Below, one piece after another: positions 9,012 to 22,600 of a stretch of DNA of 26,804 nucleotides (positions within the stretch are counted from its first letter, which is position 1; the number at the start of each line of letters is the position of its first letter). The stretch comes from Chromera velia (lineage: Eukaryota; Sar; Chromeraceae). The notes beneath the pieces are model-generated. The model worked only from the letters and a program-made list of their open reading frames with translations, was not told the DNA's origin and searched no databases. Both the position numbers and the translations under genes were made by a program. The stretch is taken from NCBI GenBank assembly GCA_018398765.1, contig JAHBMJ010001561.1:27887-54690 (forward strand), written 5' to 3'.

Positions 9012-11590
9012 GTGTGTATCTTTGCTTACCGTCTTTCATGATTTTCTTTCCAAGGACGGATCTCTGCTCATCGGTCATCTGCGAGACGTCCCCGATGCCC
9101 CCCGCCTTCTCACTGTCGTCCTTCGCCGCCGCCTTCTTCATCAAATCACTCAACAGCGTGCTCTTTTTCTCTGGGGCCTCCACATTTGTTTTTGCGACGG
9201 GCCTGTTGGGGGGTTGCACGGTGGGCTGCACACCAGAGAGCGTGAGTCTTCCCACGGGCGGTTCTGGAGTCTGGACGGGGTTCCGTTTCGGGAGATCGGC
9301 GACTGTCAGGGCAAAAGCTGCATTCATTCCGAAAGGAGAGAGAGGAGAGCAAGCATCCATTCAGACTGCCGAGAGAGAGCTACAGTGGAAGGGCAAAGCA
9401 GTAGTGCAATTTGCTGTTTTTTACCTGTGCAAACGCGGAACAACTCCTTTCACTGAGGGACAACAACATTCACAAACAACAAGAATGCAGGAAAAATTTC
9501 ACTGAGGGACAACAACATTCACAAACAACAAGAATGCCTGCTTTCACTGAGGGACAACAACATTCACAAACAACAAGAATGCAGGAAAAATTTCACTGAG
9601 GGACAACAACATTCACAAACAACAAGAATGCAGGAAAAATTTTACTGAGGGACAACAACATTCACAAACAACAAGAATGCCTGCTTTCACTGAGGGACAA
9701 CAACATTCACAAACAACAAGAATGCAGGAAAAATTTCACTGAGGGACAACAACATTCACAAACAACAAGAATGCAGGAAAAATTTCACTGAGGGACAACA
9801 ACATTCACAAACAACAAGAATGCCTGCTTTCACTGAGGGACAACAACATTCACAAACAACAAGAATGCAGGAAAAAATTCACTGAGGGACAACAACATTC
9901 ACAAACAACAAGAATGCCTGCTTTCACTGAGGGATAACAACATTCACAAACAACAAGAATGCAGGAAAAATTTCACTGAGGGACAACAACATTCACAAAC
10001 AACAAGAATGCAGGAAAAATTTCACTGAGGGACAACAACATTCACAAACAACAAGAATTAATGCAGGAAAAAGAGTACACGCCAAGATGGGCAAAAAAAA
10101 GAGTGCAGAGTAGGAGAGTTCACATCACACACTGCGTGTGAAGAAGACAGGATTCAGCTCCTCATCTACCCCCAACCACCTGAAACTGCCTGCCTGCCTG
10201 ACTGACTTTCAAGATATTTGGGGCCAATCTTTCCCCCACTGTCCTTGAAGCAGAGTTGTTCGAGGGCTTCTCCCTTTGTCCCCTCAGTCCCTCTGCAGGC
10301 GCTCTCAAGAGACCGACGGAAAAGACGTCGAACGAGCGCGTCTCTCCCGTCTGCCATGGCGACAGTGAGAAGGGAGGCAGTGCCTGGGTGGTCATCCGGG
10401 TCTACTGATGCGCCGCTGCCACTAGATGAAGAAGAAGAGGCCGCTGCCCTGTCTTCTCGAGCAGCGTAGTAAACAACATTCGCAGCCACTTCTGCAGACT
10501 TTGCACACAAGATCCTCTTCGTAGTGTCCAAATCTTGGTCCCTGCTCCTGAGGTCATAACAGACACTGGTTCCTGGATCCGAAAGAGCCCCGTAGTCAAA
10601 ACAGGCGAGTGGCTTCGACTGCTGTTTTTTCGATGAGGAGCTGCCCGAAGGAGCAGAGTCCAGCGATGACGCAATTTTGTTCTGGAGCAGCAGGTTGTCC
10701 GACTCCAGTCGGCACTCCTCCACCCTCAGAGGGCGTTCCCGTTCCGGAACACACGCACCCGCTGCTGCGCATCCAAACCGCTTCGCACACCTGTAGTCAG
10801 ACCCGTCGCTAGAAGAGTATTGCGACTGGGCCTGCACAACGAGTTCCACAGCGTGGAGGAACTTCAGTGGCGGCTCTGGGTTTCCTAACCCGAAGGGTCT
10901 CACTTGCTGTGCCGCCTCTTGGAGGATCTTTGCGTCTCTGGCTTTCAGGAAAGGGGCGGCGTGTGGGGACATGGCCTTGGTGACCAGTCTGATTTGGCTC
11001 GTTCCTCCCGCGTTCCTTTCGTGAACTGAGCGGAGACGCTCGAACTCCAGGAAGACATCCAGAGGCAAGCAGCGGCACAGGAAGCGGAGACGCGCCCAGT
11101 TGGGGAGACTGCTCTTTGCCTGCAAGCAAGCAACGAAAAGAAGGAGAGACCTCAGAAAGAGACTCGCGATGTGTTTCTTTCATAAGATCAGCATTCGTCA
11201 GATCAGAACGAAATGAAAAAAGGCGTCTGGTTGTATGAAAAGATGCAGACATAGCGACACGGCGAGTAAGAGGAGGCAGACCTGTCCAATCAGAGGAAAA
11301 GGGCAACACGCAAAATTTGTCGCTAAAGTCTTCAACCCACCTCGTTGCAGATTTTCTGCCCGAAGTCAGCAAGGACCTTCAGTTGACCGTTTGCCCTCTC
11401 CCCCAGCTCCTTCAACAATCCCGCAGCCGAAGGAAGGTCCGTGTTGCACTTGGGCTTTAACTGTGAGGGCAGGCCCTCTGTGGGAAGTGCGACCTTGGAG
11501 AGGAACTCCTTCCACCTGTGCTGGAGGGCACCGATAGTCCGCAGAGACGGGGCTGCACCCTCGCAACGAGAGAGAGGATCCCCTGCACAC

Positions 11591-11625
<35 letters not shown>

Positions 11626-11739
11626 GGCAGACTATATGACTTATCTTTTTCTACACGCAGACAGACAGACTATATGTTTCTTCTTCTTCTCCCTCCTTTC
11701 ATGAACACAACAGACAGACAGACAGACAGACAGACAGGC

Positions 11740-11772
<33 letters not shown>

Positions 11773-14700
11773 TAAAAACAGACAGACAGGCAGACTATGT
11801 GACGTATCTTTTTCTACACACACACACACACCATTTGACACACACACACACACACAGACAGACAGACAGACAGACAGACAGGGGAGATGAAGCTGTTTTC
11901 TTGCAACTCAAAAACGAATCATCTGCAGACACATCAAGACTGAGAGCAAGGCCTGCGGACACAGAATAATCACAAGGTCAGGGCACAGCTTAGCAAAGAT
12001 AGGCCTTGACTTTGGTCTCAACATCTACCGGACTCTATCTCTCTTTCCTCCCTTCAGAAGAAGCTGAAAGAAACCACAGCAAATGAGGGACCGACCGTGT
12101 CGCGCTAGTTCGGCAACTGCAGTGAGCCACACGGAGAACTCGAGCCAGACAGAAATACCGCCCCCATCGCTTGCCTTCTTCCCCCCCTGCTGCCCATCTT
12201 TCTGCTGGTGCTGCGAACCCTGCATCCTTGGTGCATCATGCCTCAATGGGCACATCCGCAACCAGTTATGCGCATCTGCCAGCTTTGCGATCACCCCTGT
12301 GGTCATCTCGTCGTTCCCTGTCAACAGACAGGTCAGGAAGTCAGAAACAGCAACCGCCGCCTTGACTTCTCCCTCTTTGAAAAGCTCCACGCACTTTCGG
12401 ACACTCTGATCCCAGGGTCTAGGGAGACGCACAGGGAGACGGGCAACGCGATCGGCAAAGGAGCAAACAGCCCCTCCGCGCATTCTCGTGTCTTTTTCGT
12501 GTGGTATGGGTGCTGGCTGCCCCCCCTTTTTTCCGGAAGCGTCTTTTGCCTTTCCCTCACTCTCTGCCAAATCGACGAGGCCCTTCGAAAGCAGAGGTCC
12601 GGGGGCCGGGAGGGCGCTGAGCCTCACGAAGACCTTCTGGCCGTCGGCTTCCAGAGGGGCCAGCTGCAACGAAGAGAGGTAGGGGAGACACGAGGAGTTG
12701 CAGGACGCACAAATACAGCAAACAATGCGTTGTTCAAACGCCACGAGACAGCTTTTTGTTGATCCACGTACTGCCGTTCCTCTAAAAAAAGCCTGATTGG
12801 CATCCACGCGATCATGTTGACCCACTCGAGAGGAAGCTCAGAGACTCTTTGCTCACTGAGAACGCAAGGAAGAGGAACAGGGGCAGATAGACAGAGAGAA
12901 AAAAAAACGGGCAGAGAGACAGGCATTCCGGAAGTCTGACGAAAAAGACGATGTACACCCTTAGATGAGGGAAACAAAAATGGTCGGTCTGTGCATGCCC
13001 AGTCCCCCGCTTCTGCTCCCCTTGCCGACCTCCTTTATCTCCGTCTCCACTGCTTTCAGTCCCTGTGATAGAGCGGGGACTGTCCACCCCCCGATACACT
13101 TCTGCGCTCTGCCCGCGAGGCCCTTGACCTGTGAGATGTCACACGTCTCCGAGTCTGCGGGCCCAGTCAGACACATGCTCGGGGGCGCGGGCTCGCCCTT
13201 CAACCTCTTGGACAGCGCTGCTGCAGACACAGCGAACGCCTCCACCTCGGCAGCAGCCATGCGGGCAAACTCAAACTCACAACAGCCGACAGACCATCGA
13301 GATTGGAGCGCATCAGCCTCTTCACGCATCTTCTCAACTCTGACTTCAATCTTCTCAACCTTGTCGGCCCCCCGTCTGCGAGAGGGAGCGTGCAAGGACC
13401 CCCAGCCCTCTGCGGCCCTGTGAAGAACACGGTCAATGTCTGCGGCCTTCGCAGCCACCGCGTCAATTGCGGTGCGAATGGCGACAGCCTCAGGGCTCTG
13501 GAGTTCATGGAAGGGAAACACGGCAGCTCCTCGCTCCAGCACCTTTTCCGCCTCATCGTCACTCTCTTCGTCCCCCTCTTCTACCATCTCCTCCTTCTCC
13601 TTGGGGGCATCTGCTGCTGCTGCTGCTGCTGCTGCGGGTCCTTCTGCAGTCTCTCCTCCCTCGGTCCTCTGTCTAGGCAGGTCCTGTCCTGCAAGGGCAC
13701 AGAGAGTCTTCATATGGGCACGCCGCAACTGCGTGTAGAAATGAAGAGCTTCCTCCAATGATGCGAGGTCTTCGTTCTCCCCCTGGCTCTGAAATCCCCC
13801 CACCCCCTCAGAGACATTCGACGCACTCTGAGCGACCTGGGTCCTCCAGTTGAGTAGGGCAAGGGGAACGCCTAGCTGTGAGGGAATGCAGATGCCAAAT
13901 GCATTCCAGAGCTCGGAAGCAACACTGCGTGCCTCTGTCAGCACTCCGAGAAGTTGGGTCGTGTCTCTCTCCTCACAGCCCGCGTCGGAAGCACTGCCCC
14001 AAAAATCGTCCAGAGCGGTGGAGAAGGAGACGCGAAGAGAACTCCACTCGTTCTCTGGCTGACTGGTTCCTTCTCCCCCCCCGCAGGGATCTGCTGTCTC
14101 GTACTGCAGCAGAGCAGTGCCTATCTGTGAAGCAAGAAGAGAGAGCGCCGTCCCAGAGAACAGAAATACCTGTTCACACAAAACCGGAGGTTCTGCTGAT
14201 CCGTCGGGCGCGCTGATGAGGCCGTCTGCTGCGGGGTTTTCTCGGAGACTCACGGAGAGAACGACCGAATTACTGCTCACATACAGAAGCGAGGGGCGAC
14301 TTGCAGCATCGAACGGTGGTTGTTGAATTCGGGGAAGCAGATGGGGATCGGTCAATGGGAGTCCTTCAACAGCGCCTGCTGCCTGTGCGGGAGCCCCGGT
14401 GCCCGGGAAGAGGACAGTCAGAACGTTGCAGGCCATCCCGTTGAGGAGGAGGGTGTGTTGTTCGCATGCGAGACTGAGCGAGAGATCAAGCAGACGCCCC
14501 AGAAGAAGAGCACAACCTGCATCGAAAGCTTGCAGACCTCTCAGCAGTCTCGAATACCCCCCGATTTCGTGTCTTGCGGGGGGCTTCGGCATGTCCCCCC
14601 CAACTATTCCCGCGGTCTCCTCGTCTTCCTGACTCCCGACAAGACGCCGAAAACAGAAAAACCTGAGCGCAAAGATTGAAACACGTTTACTTAAAAACAC

Positions 14701-17700
14701 ACAGGCACACGTAGAGAAAACCCAGCCTTTCGACTGTGCCTCAAGATTGCAGTCGTTACATTGGAAGTGGAATCGTGTCACATAGTGCTGTAGACAGACT
14801 GAGAGGCAGACAACCATTTCTTTTCTTTTTCTGTGACCACCAGGCTGCACATTGAAAGACGCGGGGAGTTGGATGGAGACTTGGAATTTCATAAGCAGAG
14901 ACAGAAAGATGCGCACAGGAGAGAGCTTCAGGGTCTTTAAATGACAAACAGGCAGGAAGATGGACAGACTCACTTGTTCAACCATGTCACTAGACTTTCC
15001 TCGAGGGTAGCGATGGTCCCTTCTGCCTTCTTCTTCTTCTTATCCTTGTCTACTTTTCCAGACCCCGTCCCCCTCTCCCTCAATTCTGCTGCCTCCAGCA
15101 TCTCTCTTTTCCACAAGGCGAGCTCCTGTTGGAGCGACAGGGCGAGAAAGCAGCCCCCCGTCTCTGCCACCAAAGCAGACCACTGCTCATGGAGGGCAGA
15201 GTCCCGCTTCAAACCTTCCATCTTTGTGTCTGCGTCTTGCTTCATCTTGGCTGTCTGCTGACGGGTAAGGGCACGGCCCCGAGACTGCTTTTGTTTCATC
15301 GCGCCTTGATTCAAAGAATCCTCTCCCCCCTCCGCATCCACCATCTCCAGGTCCTCTTCCACCACCTCCCCCAGAGAGGAAGACGAGGAAGGCTGGTCCG
15401 CAGCCGACAGTCCCGACACTCCACGGCCCCCTACTCCTTCCCCGACACCTTCGACTTGCCCCCTCACATAGGCTGTCTCGAGTCGCAACCCCGGCAGGAC
15501 AGAGTCGCGGAATTCCGAAAGCAGCGGCTCGAGGACGCCCTCAACGTCCCCTCCCCGCACTTCACTCTCCTCCTGACAGGGTGGAGGGAGCTCTTCGGGT
15601 GCTCTGGCGAGGGAACGCAGAACTCGCATGCGGTAAGCAGCGGCTCTGCACACACAGACAGACAGACAGAGAGGAGCGGAGACGGACACAGACATACATG
15701 ACGGCCTGAACAACTTTCTGCTCGACAGCCACCTGACAGGCAGAGATAGAACAGTCTGCAAGAAGCAGAACTTTTCTCTTTCACAGCGCCCTAGACGCCC
15801 CGGGTCTTCTCTGTATTTGCCAAAGTCTGAAGAAAAACAAGAACAGCTTCGGGCGCTCCACGTATCTTTGCAGACTTCCATTCAAAGAACTCAATTGCAA
15901 GCACACCACCATTTGTACTCTATGACTCCAACAGCGGATGTCGAGCGGTTGAGGGGCTGGCCAGCCAATGAGAAGAAGCACTGTGAGAGAGAGACATCAA
16001 CAGCAGACACAGACAGACAGGCACAGATGCACTAGACGGACCGAAGGAGCCACGAGCAGGTCGTCTCTCGGAGGTCCAACAGTGGGCCCTCCGGACAGCC
16101 TCGACAGAGAGACGGCCGATAACACTGCACAAAGGCAGGCAGCAAAAGACAACACGGCATACATGCAGTCGATAGGAAGAGGCTACACACAAGAAGTCCG
16201 AGAAAGAAGTCGGTTCCTTCTATCTGTCTGTATCTGTCTGTCCCTCATTCATTAAGTCACTCACTCAATCACTCACTCACTCACTCACTTGCTCACTCAC
16301 TCACTCACTCACTCACTCACAGAAACAAAGAGAAAAGGACAGGCAGGGAGACACGCAGGGAGATAGGCAGGAAGGCAGGGAGGAAGGCCGGAAAGAGGTA
16401 TGCAGGAAGAGACACAGAAAGCCAGACAGACTGGCAGGCACATGAAACATGAAACGAAAACTCACGGCAGAGAAGCCGCTCGCAGAATCAAGGCGTGCTC
16501 AAGATGTGAAATGTGTCAAACACGAAGCCATCTCGCGCGAAGTCCTATTGAAGAACCCAAACAAGAGACAAGTCACACAATTCGTTGTGTGGAATGCTCA
16601 AATGACAGCAGTCCATATATCAAGGCACCCACCTTCAAAGACCGGACCTCACTCAGATGTCCCCGAAGGTCATCCATCAACTTTCGGATCAACGCAGAGT
16701 GCCCTCTGACGGCAATTTCCACAGGGTCCTCCATCAGCCCTCCCCCCTGTGCTCCCCCCTCCGACGAACCCTGTCCCGCGTGCTCTCTTCCCTTCTCAAG
16801 GGAGAGACTGGAAGATGACCCCAGAGCACCGAGAACCCTGGGGGCGTGAGACGGCACACTGCTGGAAGGGACTTTAGCCGCCACGGCCCGTCCCTCCCCA
16901 CACACACGTCTGTACAGAAGTGTGAAGGCCTGGGGGGTGGTTGCAAGTTGACACAGGGTCTGCTCAGGCTTTCTGAGAAACAAAGGGCACATCCAGGAAG
17001 GAGGGCTGGTCATGGGAGAGACACCAAGGGTTGGGTGGCTGAGATCTCTGTCAGATGCAGGGACTGCCAGAGGACGAATGAGGCATTCCATGTAGACGCC
17101 TGACCAGGGGCACTTGAGCAATGCCTCCTCAGCCAAACTCTGGTAAACCTCCCGCCACTCTCGGCGGCCCGCCGAATCAGGAGGCCAAGGAGCTCTGTCT
17201 ACTGAGGCTTCAAACTCACGACACATGATCAGACGTGGGGGGCTGAGGGGGGCTAGAGGGATGTGGACTCTGTCCAGGTTGGCAGGCTGAAGACCAGGCA
17301 GGCCGTTGCCGGCACCAGCTGGATCGATTGGCTGAGGAGAATCGGCAGGGCTCCACGGGCCTCGGGGAGATCCAAGCACCCCCCCTTCGGGGCCAGTGAC
17401 TGTGAAACACACCTGCGGGACTTGTCCCGAAAAGCCGCATTGGGCGTCTTGCATGTGAGGATCGAAGGATGAACTCGAGGCGTCCATATGCATCATACCG
17501 TCTCCTGGAAAGGGCGGGTGTGCATCCTTGTCGCGATCTCCATTCATGTCCACGTCTCCGTTGACAGAGCCACCAGGACCCCCAGAAGGGGGGGGCAAGG
17601 GTGAAGGCAAACCATCATCAGACCCTGCAGAGCCCCCACGGAAGTCATCTCCAGGAATACTGAGCATGCTGTGCATCTGAATGTCTTCTTGCTGCTCGTG

Positions 17701-19605
17701 ACTGCGGGCGTCTCTCCCCCCTTCCATCAGCATACCGCCATGCTGTTGTGACGGTCGTGTCCTGCTACGTCTCTCAACAATTTTCTCTTCGGGCAGAAAT
17801 ACCCGAGTAGGGACTAGGTGCAGCGGAGATGATCCGAGTTCAACCAAGGGGGGGAACTGAAGACCTTCCACTGGAGACGCAGAAAAGAAGAGAGGGGTCC
17901 ACCAGCTGGAAGGAAGCTCCACCAGGGCTTTGCGGGAACTGAACTGCCACTCTTCGCACACCTGGACTTGGCGTCTCAGCCTCTCAATCAACCGCTCTGT
18001 CGCCGCAGCTCCTGCCTCTGCAGCTACTGCCATCCCGGCTCGTTGATGCCCGTCCAGCTCTGCAACGATTTCGCGAAGCCTGGATAGACGGTCGAATTCC
18101 TTCCCTCCCTCCACGCCGTTCTCTCCTCCCAACAATTTGTTCTCTCCCACTCCGGCAGACGATCTCTCTTGATCGAGTGTGTCCAGCAGATGACACGCTC
18201 GCAACGCCCAGGAGCGACAGAGGGCGACCTGCAGTGCTCTCCTCTCGAAGCTCTGGGGGATGTGCGGCGTGTCTGCCCCAGCGTGGAACCCCAGAGGCTT
18301 TGTCCATCTGCAGAGAGAGGCCGGAAGAAGGGGGGATGAGAGGAACAAAAACTGCCGACACGGAGAGGGGGGGGGCGCTTGCAAACGCTACAACACGAGG
18401 AAGCTATGGGGGATTATCACCTCACACTAAACACGAGTAAAATTATCAGTCTCAAACAGACAAACACGCAGTAGAGAGCCTAGTATGTGCACGCACATCT
18501 GTGCTAGCCCCCCACCACGAGTGCACGGGAAAGCGGAGAGGGGAGGGAGAAGAAGACAGGAGAGCCTTCAGAAATGATTCAACCCCAACCATCCGACCTA
18601 CCTTTGCCAAAGCGCTTGAGGAACCTGAGGGGCCAATTTCTCCAGCAGGGCGGCGGACTCGCTCCCCCCCAGCTGTTCCACGAAGACAGCCCTTTTCCTT
18701 TCCATCACTCTCACATCCTCTGTGTCTTCCTCTCCTCCTCCGTCTACAGGAACTGATGGCCCCTGCTTGCCCTGCAACTCTACCGGGACACTCTGACGGA
18801 TTCCTGACAAGACGACGACCCGAATCATGACTCTGTCAAGAAGGTCCGCAGTCTGTCTACTACGACAGAGAAAAAACGCAGGACAGACGTCCCCCTCCGC
18901 CCCCTTTTTCTCTGCCGGGATGGTCAAAGGGTCCACTAGGGTTAGCAGTGTCCCGCTGGGTGCGGTCATGGAGCAGAGCGCAGTCTCAGCAGCAGCGGCG
19001 AATGCAGGGTAGACTTGCGAGTGCATCACAGTGACGGGATCGCTCATGAGGACGAAAGCGATGCAGAAGAGAATGCAGAAGTCTGCCTCGTCTCGGGAAG
19101 ACTTCTGGAGGGAGTCAAACAAGGAAGACATGTCGAGAGAAATGGGTCCTGGGATATCCGCCGCACCGTCTCCATGCAGATCCTTCCCTGGAAGAGGAAG
19201 ATGTGCGTCCTTCTCCTCTGTCTTCACTGGAGGCATACCCGACGCTCCACTGGCAGGAGCTGCACTCGCACCAGTACTTCTGGCGCTAACGGCTGCTGGG
19301 GCTGAGGGGAGCTCCTGCATTACAATGACGCACGCAACGACAAAATGGAGAAGCCCTTTGGAGTCTCTTTTTCGCTGGTCTCTTTTTCGTGCTCGTTTTC
19401 TGATAAAGAGAAACGGGAAAACAAGAAGAAACTTTCCCCTGCGTGCATTACCACACGGCCAAAGCAAGATGATGCACCGCTATATTTCCTTCCAGCGAGC
19501 AAGAGAACGGACTATGAATGATTCATTGTCTTATGAAGGCTTTCTCAGTCGGCCTCTCTTTCTTTCTCTTTTTATGTTTTTCCTTCTTTCTTCCTTCCTT
19601 CCTTC

Positions 19606-19640
<35 letters not shown>

Positions 19641-22600
19641 TGTTCCCTTCCTTGCTTCTTTTTTTCTTTCTTCCTTCCTTCCTTCTTTCCCTCTCTCTTC
19701 TGAACAAGTCAGTAGTTGACTCTAGTGCTTCCTTTTCGTCTTCTCTTGCTTGTCAGGAGCGAGTGCCCTTTCCCTCTACATCACCATCTCCCTGCAGGCA
19801 CACGCGGCTAGAAGAGCAAAAGCCGAAATCTCAACTACTCACCTTTGCAAACTTGGTCTCTGCCAGTGCTGCCTGCATGCTCTTTGACCCCGCCGACCTT
19901 CCCCACATACGACGGAGAACACCCGCGTCGATCAGCCGGGGAGTGGTTTTGACAACAGACCGGGGAGGGCAGGCGGAATGACAGAGAGCCCCCACGTCAT
20001 CGGAGAGGGCCGAGACCTCAGGGGGCGCTGCGCCCTCTTCCCTCAGAGGAAGGACGGACCCGGACAGCACCCTTTCAGCCACTCCCTCTACAGCCTCAAG
20101 ATGCCGAACCCGTGAATTCAAACGGGTGGTGAGGGTCGACAGGCTGCATGCATTCACACAAGAACAGGCAGAGAGAGATGGCGTCCTGTCCCGATCCACT
20201 GGAGAGGTCGGCAGTTTTTCCTCGGTGTGTTGATCTCCAGAAAATCAAGAACGAGAACACAGGAAGGTAGAAAAGAAACAGAGAGAGAGAGAAGGAACGG
20301 AAGCAATGGGTGAGGTTACCAACCGTTCATGATTCCAGTTCTCCGCTCGTCGGACTGCAGCCAGAATCGAGTCGGAGAACGGCCATGAAGATGCGCCCTC
20401 TCTCTCCTTCGCTTTCCCTTCTTCCTCCTTCCCTTCTCCATGTGATGCTCCCAAGTCCCCCCCATCCCCTGCCGAAGAAACCTCCTTGCCCCCGTGCTTC
20501 GATAACGATGATGGTGCTTCCTCGCAAGACCAGTACGCACAAACGGACGCTTCTAGCGCCGCAAAACGCTCGAGGCTCTGCGACAGTCTCTCCACTACTC
20601 GTTCCGCTGGGGGAAGTGACAGGCTGCGCGACCGTCTGCAACGGGAGGCGAGAAGGAGCAACGGGGAAGAAACAAGTGACCACAGGACTGTGCATATCCG
20701 GAAACAGGCCAAAAAAAGCGAACAGCCTGGAATGAAAGCAGACGCGAGAGTCAGGCGAAAAGAGCACATACATACGAATGCGAGAGCCAGGAAGGAAGGA
20801 AGGAAGAGATCCAGAACGCGAGTGGCTGACAGCAAAGCAGAATCAGTCGGGAAGACGAGCAGAACCAAAGAGCATCTACGAAAATTGCGAAAGGCCAAAG
20901 AGCATCTACGAAAATTGAGAAAGGAAGAAAAACCTCTTTTTCCCAGACAGATCTCACGACAACTCGCAAAGCATGCGCTCACTACTGAAAAAAAAAGTAG
21001 AAAAAGAAACAAACAAACAAACAAACAAAAGAAAACACAGACTCACATGAGAAGCTGGTCCAATTCACGAGGATCTATGCGCACATGGCCTCCTGGAGTT
21101 TTGCCCTCTCCAGAGAGAGGAGTCGCACCTTCGGGACCGGACCCTGAGACAACAACGACATCGTCTCCGGTGTCCTCCATATCTGCCTTTCCTCCCTCTT
21201 GCTTCTCTGATTTCACTGCCTCCATGGAGTCCTGTCGTGCCACCTTCGAGGAGGTTGCAGGCGTGGTAGGACCGCTTTCACCTTTGATTACCTGTTTGAC
21301 TCTTTTCTCCCATGCGTCTGACTCCTGCACCATCCGAGTCAATTGTGCCAGTTGGGGACTTTTCAATCGCAACTCTCGGGCCTCTCTGACCAGCTGCCGG
21401 GCTTCAAACAAGAGGGGGCGTTGAGCATTCACTTCGACCTTCCCGTCCTCCTGCTTCACTGCAGGTGCGCCTTTGACGGGAAGTTTGTCAGGTCGAGACT
21501 TTGCAGCAGCCACCCCCGTGTGTTTCCTGTCCGATTCCGCCCCCCCCTCTTCGGGAAGATGAAGATGATGCACACCTGCCCCCCCAGAGCCCAAAACGAC
21601 GGCAGCCCTCTGGAGCCATTTCTGGTGTGTCTGTAGATTCTCTTGGGCCTGCTCGATCTTCTCGGAGGTGAACGGGAGGGTTGACATCCGAAAGGACAGG
21701 GCTTGCAGGGCCTGCAGGGAACGGAACGGGAGGGTAGCGATGCACAGATGAAGGAAGGAAGGAAGGAAGGAAGGAAGGAAGGAAGAGTGAGGAAGGAAAA
21801 TGAAAGAATGCAGGGGACGGAGAATTCCTCAACCGAACTCTGCTCTCTTCATCCGCTCTGCTTCTCATGCTTCCCGTGTTTATTTCGATTCCCTGCTTTG
21901 CTTTTGAACCCACAGCCCGCCCATCACGCGATTGCCGATGTTTCTTCTTGATTTCTGTAGCCGTAGTGGCATGGGAAAGAATTCTTAGCCCTGTCCGCCG
22001 ATCTCTTTGCCGAAAGACAGGAGATATAGACTAGCACAGCCAAAAACAGACTGTCACTGACCGTAGCATCATCCAAAGGCAGGGTCTCTTCAAACTTCCT
22101 TCCTTCCTTCAAGACCTTGGGAAGATCTCCGAGATCAACCTTATGGCCCTGGGGGAGCTTTGCCACTGTTTGGACGAGGACGTCTATCTCCTCCAAGGAG
22201 GGTGCGGGCTCCCTCTTCAGGGCCCGACTGCCCCTCCGGCAGTCTCCAATCACAGACAGAACCTTTGCGGCGAGAGTGCCAAGACGGTTTCTTCCTTCTC
22301 CCTGCAGGCAAAAGACAAAAGCCCCGAGAGCGATCGTAAAGAAAAGAAGATAGAGCAACTCGGCACGACTGAGTGAAGCACGGCAGTTCCTGAATGTTCG
22401 GATCACTTTGATGCAAGAGCGGCCCTGGATGGAAATGAGAAACAGGGAGGGGCAGCGAAAAGAATGAATGCTCGGGATACACTTTCATCAATGCTGAGCT
22501 TACAAGCCATGGATGGGAGAGGGGGGAAAATGTATCAAAGGAGGAAAACACTGGGAGGAAATCATCCAACGATTCAAGGCCTCTCAGCCCCAGGGACCTG

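Larger units (their letters stand above)
9030..10400 (-). other. Probable TFIIS central (TFS2M) domain, split by an intron
   Basis: Spliced across 10207/9317, the peptide reads RDALVRRLFRRSL, then KIGPKYLETFALTVADLPKR, then DVSQMTDEQRSVLGKKIM. These correspond in order to the first helices, the 'KYR.L..NLKD.KN' segment and the 'L..M.PEEMAS' segment of the TFS2M family. This is a match from recalled family features, without alignment. In PHF3, DIDO and Bye1 this domain docks on RNA polymerase II and lies just before SPOC, as here. Confidence 0.5.

Noticed and set aside
9451-10071. Repeat array considered as a CRISPR
   Set aside because: There are no unique spacers (only two alternating short tails) and the array lies in a eukaryotic intron.
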